The notes under the pieces are model-generated. The model was not told the DNA's origin. It did not search any database and saw only the letters and a list, made by a program, of their open reading frames with translations. DNA of 64,000 nt, taken from Mactra quadrangularis (Eukaryota; Mollusca; Bivalvia; Venerida; Mactridae). The translations under genes and the position numbers were made by a program. Within the stretch, counting starts at the first letter, position 1. Each line of letters opens with the position of its first letter. Positions 59,086 through 64,000 of the stretch are shown piece by piece. Where the stretch lies: the NCBI GenBank assembly GCA_025267735.1, contig CM046294.1:36797222-36861221 (forward strand), written 5' to 3'.

Positions 59086-60174
59086 ATAGTGTTAAAGAAG
59101 ACAAAATCATGGCAGAGTATCCATTTGGTATTGATATCGAGAGATATTCGTCAATGACAACACTTCTACGAGTTACAGCATTATGTTTTCGTTTTATTCT
59201 AAAATTGAGAAAACAAGTGTGTGAAAATGGAGAAATTCAAAGTGATGAAATTCAATCTGCTGAACACGTGTGGCTACAATGTGTCCAGAATAAATGGTAT
59301 CATGATGTGATTGAAGCTATACAGAAAAAGAATCGCAACCTACAACAATTAGGACTTCACATTGATAGCAGTGGTCGTATTCGTTGTGGTGGCCGTTTAG
59401 AAAATGCCGAGCTAAGTGAGGGTGCTCGACATCCAATTCTGATGCCGAAAAAAGATAAATTCACGCATCTGATGATTGAAAAGGCTCATAAAGAGCTGCT
59501 ACATAGCGGTGTATCACAGGCGTTGGCTTACATTCGACAACGATTTTGGATCCCCCATGGACGATCAACAGTTAAATCAATGCTGAAATTATGTTGTGTG
59601 TATCGTCGTTTCGAGGGTGGAGCCTACAGAATACTTATATGTGTCCATTGCCAACATCGAGAGTAACTGAAGCTTGTCCGTTTTCCAAAGTCGGACTCGA
59701 CTATCTAGGACCTATGATAATTAAGTCTTCTGATGGTGAAAAGAAAGTGTGGATTTGTTTATTCTCATGTTTGGTAACACGTGTCGTTCATCTTGAACTG
59801 GTCGTCGATATGACTACAGTTGAGTTTCTACTCTGTTTAAGACGCTTCATTGCGCAGCGAGGAAGATCTGATGAAATCATTAGCGACAATGCACAACAAT
59901 TCAAATCTGCAGATAGTGTATTAAAAGTGTTATGGAAAGATATTCGAAATGATGAAGAAGTGATGAGTTATGTCTCTAGTTCGAGCATTAAATGGTCTTT
60001 CAACGTTGAACTTGCTCATTGGATGGGAGGGTTCTACGAAAGATTGGTTGGTCTTGTGAAACGTTCCATGAGAAAGGCGATAGGAAGAAAACTACTTACA
60101 ATGATTCAACTCCAAACACTTATCAAAGAAATCGAATCTGTGTTGAATTCTAGACCGCTGGTGTATGTGTAAGA
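59086..60174 (+). pseudogene. BEL/Pao integrase
   Basis: An N-terminal zinc domain contains HPILMPKKDKFTHL, HKELLHSGVSQ and a terminal CCVYRR in which the second Cys of the HHCC set is replaced. After a frame shift near 59600-59660 the core shows VGLDYLGP, ISDNAQQF and GGFYERLVG, which carry the three acidic residues of a DDE integrase. NSRPLVYV precedes the TAA at 60170-60172. Catalytic residues are intact, but the chain is broken. Confidence 0.85.
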
Positions 60175-60760
60175 CGATATTAATTCAAATATCACCATTA
60201 CATCAGCTCATTTCATCACGCTAAATCCTAAAATGGGAATTCCTAATATGGATATTGATGATGATTCTGACTTCGTTCTTTACGAAAGCAATGCTGGTAA
60301 ACTTTTGAAGATATGGAAGAAAGGTCAAAAGCTATTAGACAGATTTAAAAATGATTATTTGACAAGTTTAAGAGAAAGAACACAAACCAAAGTTAAGACG
60401 GAGAGAGTGTGTTCCCACTACTCTCCAAATGAAAATGATATAGTTTTATTAAAGGAGGAAACACCAAGAGGAAGTTTGAAATTTGGAAAGATCGTCAAAT
60501 TAGTGAAAAGCAAAGACGGTCTAGTTCGATCTGCGAAAGTAAAGACTTCGTCAGGCAGAATATTAGGCAGATCCTTAAATTTGTTATTTCCGCTTGAGGT
60601 TGCCACAGAACGCAAAGACAATGATGAATGTGATACGTTTGAGAGCAAAATAAGACATGAATCAGCTGTGAAACAAGACGGTAAACGACAGACTCGGAAG
60701 GCCGCAAACAAAGCTAGGAAGAAGATTAAACAGTGCATTATTAAGGAAAAACATGATTAA
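60175..60760 (+). pseudogene. BEL/Pao pol C-terminal domain (DUF5641-like)
   Basis: 60233-60760 includes KLLKIWKKGQKLLDRF, the usual LR..WK..Q...FW-type start of this domain, then NDIVLLKEE, RGSLKFGKIVKL and RSAKVKTSSGRILGR. The end is Lys/Arg-rich. The chain continues from the integrase after one TAA. Confidence 0.82.
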
Positions 60761-61199
60761 ATTACATAAAAAAACTTTGATGAAAAACAGTGTAATAATG
60801 GACTCGTAATTTATTTTGCTCAGTACACATTGACTGTGTTGTACATCGACTTTAATTTCACCTGCAACGAATCCAGTATACATTGATTTTGCTGTACATC
60901 GACTTTAATTTCACGTGCAACGAATCTTCGTAAACACGGTTTCAAGTATTGTGTATTGACTCTATACAACACACCTAATTTACATTCTTGTGCTACGGCT
61001 CCACATCAACTTCAAGTTTCGTGTAACGACTCCGTACTAACCACCGATTGAAATTCTCGTGCAACGGCTCTTCATAAATTCCCGTGCAACGGTTCCATTT
61101 CTTTACACTTGTCTCGTGCAACGGTTCTTTGTTTCATATATAAACCGATGTCATCTACTAGTGGTTATCCTTATATTGCAAAGGCTGTTAAACGTCAAA
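60761..61199. other. spacer after pol, with GTGCAACG repeats
   Basis: Several CGTGCAACG(A/G)(A/C)T copies recur between 60855 and 61130, mostly 25-60 bases apart. The upstream copies are joined by TGTACATCGACTTTAATTTC (60840 and 60892). It may hold the promoter or splice signals of the next gene. Confidence 0.5.
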
Positions 61200-62097
61200 A
61201 TGCTATTTGTGTGTGATTCCTGCAGAAAATCTTATGAAACAAAGAAGTCATACGTCGTCATGTGAAAGAGAAACATTTGGAGACAACATCATTTGAGTGT
61301 GTTGTGAGCAATTGTAGAACACGATTTATTCGTCGCAGTTACGTGATAACGCATCTTCGCAAAACACATGGATTTAAACGGATGTAGCTCGTGAGATGGT
61401 GAAGAACATCCAGCGCTATACTCCCAGTTATTATGAAGACATCAGTGACGTCGAAGACTTTGATGATGATATTCGTTCAAGTGAACTATTCAAAGACATT
61501 GACACGTTTTCGTTGAACAGTAATGTTCACTGTGATGTTGATCTGTTAGATTTATACATGGACGGCATCAATACTGATGTTGTTTCTACTGATGATACAC
61601 TGCCTATGGATATTGGTCCTACGACGGAAAACGTATGTGCTATCGACGTCATGGAAATTAATGATGTTCGTTCTGATAGTGTGGTGGAAGATCTGGATAA
61701 TACACCAAATGTGGATAGTCAATGTGTGGAGGATAGTGCTGATTCTGATCAAAATGCTATCGTTCTATATCATGCTCATAAATTTGATTCTTTTTCTACA
61801 CCGGAGGACGACAAGAATGCTCCATAGGTCATTGACATTAGTAGTGATAGCGAAATTGAAATTTTGAGTGATGCTGGTGATGATGAAGAAATCCTTTTCA
61901 CTTCGGTTACCCTTACCGTGAATAAAACTGAGGGATTTAGAGGTGGTGAAGTTGTGGGTGTTGACCGTACTATTAGTGTTGGTTTTTCGGAAAACCTGAA
62001 CCAAAATGATATCCGGGATAAACTAAAGGAAGTGTTTCGAAGTGTTCATGATGAATTTGTGGCATGTGCCGAACAGTTCCACTTTTCCAAAAAATAA
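61200..62097 (+). pseudogene. third gene of the BEL/Pao element: C2H2 zinc fingers plus acidic region
   Basis: ATG 61200 opens a finger with CDSCRKSYETKKSY. The next frame (61253-61386) completes it with HVKEKH and gives a second finger with CVVSNC and HLRKTH. A third frame (61396-62097, one TAG at 61825-61827) is a ~230-residue acidic chain rich in Asp/Ser with DISDVEDFDDD, VIDISSDSEIE (a SUMO-interaction-like core followed by acids) and DAGDDEEI. It ends in a compact Val/Thr-rich part with GGEVVGVDRTISVGF and LKEVFRSVHDEF. The order suggests one protein of about 300 residues with two frame breaks and one stop. No signal peptide or membrane span is seen, so it is not an envelope gene. The family is not recognised. 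See findings. Confidence 0.6.
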
Positions 62098-62199
62098 TCT
62101 CTGTATAATTACTTGTATTATGTCTGTACAATTTTTCATGTTGATTGTTATGAATTTGTACTCATGCATTTTCTGAAGTTGATCTTATATTCTTTTGTT

Positions 62200-62207
62200 G
62201 GCGGGAA
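62200..62207 (+). promoter_or_regulatory. polypurine tract of the BEL/Pao element
   Basis: GGCGGGAA immediately before TGTCGCG of the 3' LTR; short but correctly placed for plus-strand priming. Confidence 0.6.
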
Positions 62208-62524
62208 TGTCGCGAACGATTATTAATTTATATTTCACCGTTGTTGTTGGTGCCGTTGGACATCGTTGATAAGGTCGCCGGTGCGGTGCCGTTAGGGCAC
62301 CGTTCACCTTTTTATGTAATTGAAACCTCACAATTTCACGTGATTTCTTGCTCGTCTTTGGTGGGATATTGATGTATATAAGTAGATCGCTTTTCTTATT
62401 AGTTTAGATTAGAATTGTAATGTGATCATGGAATAATTATTGCTACATTAACAGTTACTTAAATTGAAACCAGTAAAGTGTTGGAGTTATCTTATAGTTT
62501 ATTAATGTGGAAAATATCGCCACA
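62208..62524 (+). repeat. 3' LTR of the BEL/Pao element
   Basis: 317 bp. Same ends as the 5' LTR, plus ~95 bases (about 62405-62499) absent from it, lying between the short direct repeats CTTATTAGTTTA and CTTATAGTTTA. Confidence 0.9.
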
Positions 62525-62915
62525 CAAATGTTATCAGATTGATTAAACATAAAAATAATGATCAGCTTGATGAAGTTTGGAAATCTGCCTTTATGAAGAT
62601 AAGTGCGGAACCTGTTGGGACAGTGAAGAGTACGAAAAATCATACAATTGAACTTCAACCTTTTGAAAGTAGAATTTTATCAAGAATAACAAAATAGAGA
62701 GATTGTGGATTCAGCTTTCCAATACCCGTCTCTAACTCCATTGATTCATCCAGTAGATCAGATACATCCCATGATCAAGTTAATATACATCTCTATCAGG
62801 AGGAAAGTGACACTACCAATTCATATGAATCAAGTGGTAATAAATATGTTATACCACAAAGACGTACTAGACAGCGACCTAGATGGATGACATCTGGAGA
62901 CTATGTATTATGAAT
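62525..62915 (+). pseudogene. gypsy-like element resumed: protease end and pol C-terminal end
   Basis: The first ~170 bases continue the protease frame after the target duplication and stop near 62694. A second frame then ends with KYVIPQRRTRQRPRWMTSGDYVL and TGA at 62911-62913. A ...RRS.R.R..P.W..SGDYV end is typical of the pol C-terminus in Ty3/gypsy-like elements. The whole RT, RNase H and integrase core is missing between the two, so an internal deletion lies near 62695. Confidence 0.65.
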
Positions 62916-63633
62916 TAAATCATAGTAAATTTTAAGTTATCTAACATTAAGAATTATATGATTGGATACTGATGCTACAACAAATTATTTGATTAAATAA
63001 ATAAGAATTAACTACGGGGGTTAAACAGTTGAGTTGTTAGATACAATTATGAACTTTATGGATTTCAAGTGTACAGCACTTAACTAATATAACAGTTTAC
63101 AGATGCTTATAGAGTAGTCAGTTTATGATCTTATCGTTACTTAATTGTAGATAAGTTGAATTATTTTAATGTTGGTTACGATTTTACATCGTGGATCCCA
63201 TGTAAATTATGTTGATCTAGACTTTGGGTGTTTATTTTTTGTAGAATCTGAATGCAATTAATATGTTTATTTATTTTGTGTGAGCTTATTTGAGGTATTA
63301 GATTGTTTTTGGTTTGGTAACTTATAGAGGCATGTTGGAGTATAGAGGTTGGATTTATATTAGATGGTGGTCATTGTATTGAGATTGAAATAGTTTGTAT
63401 ATTTCAATGTAGTTTGGACGTTGTTGTTTGCTTTGTTCATGACCATTAATTACCGAAGATTATTCCGTCCTATAGATGTAAATAAATTTTGCATCTAGAT
63501 TAGCATAATTATATAAATTCGTTTTATAGTTTGTCCATGTTTGACGCGGTCGTTTCCATATTAGACAATTCGATATTATATAGTTAAGTTTTGCGAATGT
63601 CGAGGGCGACATTAATACGGAGGGGGGGAAATA
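62916..63633 (+). other. 3' non-coding part and polypurine tract of the gypsy-like element
   Basis: No gene. It ends with CGGAGGGGGGGAAATA (63618-63633), a strong polypurine tract, just before TGTCACAG. Confidence 0.55.
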
Positions 63634-63725
63634 TGTCACAGAATAACATAAACTTATAACATAAACAGTAATTGTATCATTTTTATTTAAATACACTATA
63701 CCATGTCAAACAAAATACACCATAG
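63634..63725 (+). repeat. start of a 3' LTR, truncated
   Basis: TGTCACAGAATAAC begins right after the polypurine tract, as an LTR should. The sequence runs into a LINE fragment after about 90 bases, so the rest of the LTR is lost or displaced. Confidence 0.45.
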
Positions 63726-64000
63726 TTACATACATACAATACATACCCCCGAATAACAAGTACCATTGACGTAGAGGTCATTAACAGAATTCTTGAGATT
63801 TCCACGTTGTTTGTTAATCAGTTTATAAAAAAGTTTAGAGTTACTAGTTCTAGTCTTCATTATTTCGCTTTTTTCTCTTGCAAGACAGTCTGCTACAGCA
63901 ATGCGACATTGGCGTCTAAATTCTTTTTTACATCTTTTGCGTTCAATAAACAATGGGTTGTTTGGATTGTAACATTTCCCAGCTTTTGCCCAGTTTCTAT
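63726..64000 (-). pseudogene. LINE fragment, region before the reverse transcriptase
   Basis: Open on the minus strand from the window edge to 63726. It includes WAKAGK near the edge, RRQCRIAVADCLAREK, and SKLFYKLINKQRGNLKNSV, a block that precedes the RT fingers in LINE pol proteins. Truncated at 63726 and cut by the window. May be the same family as the copy at 949-2007 (inference). Confidence 0.65.

Larger units (their letters stand above)
54968..62524 (+). mobile_element. BEL/Pao LTR retrotransposon, structurally complete, 7.56 kb
   Basis: LTRs at 54968-55189 and 62208-62524 begin TGTCGCGAACG and end ATATCGCCACA. The 5 bp target duplication CAAAT is at 54963-54967 and 62525-62529. Order: LTR, gag, protease, RT, RNase H, integrase, a DUF5641-like end, an extra zinc-finger gene, polypurine GGCGGGAA, LTR. 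This order and the pol motifs are those of BEL/Pao. Every gene is interrupted by stops or shifts, so the copy is defective. It sits inside another retroelement. Confidence 0.92.

Noticed and set aside
61200..62097. Envelope gene in the third BEL/Pao position
   Set aside because: No signal peptide, membrane span or cysteine-rich ectodomain; the region codes for zinc fingers and an acidic chain.

Overview
This window is eukaryotic, AT-rich and almost free of intact genes. It looks like intergenic and repeat DNA from a marine mollusc, most probably a bivalve. The reasons are four tRNA-headed SINE types, one with a V-SINE-like body and GGCGTTAA-type tail and one with the GTAGGGCAGTTGTCAGTCACTGACG-type body; a BEL/Pao element, a Ty3/gypsy-like element and a Maverick/Polinton remnant; a TIR element with many TATCGGGCCGAT-type subterminal repeats; and one intron-containing receptor gene with normal GT-AG splice sites. 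The species cannot be named from sequence alone.

Layout. 0-5 kb: a pair of inverted repeats (1-208 and 4640-4927) encloses a dead LINE on the minus strand (RT and C-terminal pieces) and a Helitron 3' end. 5-12 kb: SINEs, two of them with perfect target duplications, and microsatellites. 13-18.5 kb: a decayed ~80 bp tandem array, a ~1.8 kb TIR element built of subterminal tandem repeats, and a 479 bp hAT-type MITE with an 8 bp duplication. 22-28.2 kb: a dispersed repeat family carrying GTAGAGTCCGTAGCCCC, interrupted by a fold-back insertion and a LINE endonuclease fragment, then a dead Tc1-like transposase. 29 kb: a 484 bp MITE full of 41 bp repeats. 30-35 kb: local tandem repeats.

35.9-38.0 kb, minus strand: the only recognisable host gene, the 3' end of a single-pass receptor (partial fibronectin-III exon, transmembrane exon, tyrosine-rich cytoplasmic exons, stop at 35971-35973). 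Its upstream exons are not visible.

42.5-47.8 kb: a decayed Maverick/Polinton. It has a polymerase B remnant on the minus strand that appears to lack its catalytic core, and divergently on the plus strand a zinc-finger/proline-rich packaging ATPase, a zinc-finger protein and a retroviral-type integrase, all broken. No capsid gene was seen.

49.9-63.7 kb: nested LTR retrotransposons. An older Ty3/gypsy-like element (primer site ~50121, long leader with a 41 bp minisatellite, gag, protease, end of pol, polypurine tract ~63618) is interrupted inside its protease by a BEL/Pao element (54968-62524, target duplication CAAAT). The BEL/Pao element carries gag, protease, RT, RNase H, integrase and a third, downstream reading frame coding for C2H2 zinc fingers followed by a long acidic region. 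That third gene is the most interesting item here. The window ends in another LINE fragment.

Nothing in the window appears able to move on its own. Three breaks in unrelated genes are each an apparent extra A in a run of seven A, so some may be assembly errors rather than real mutations.
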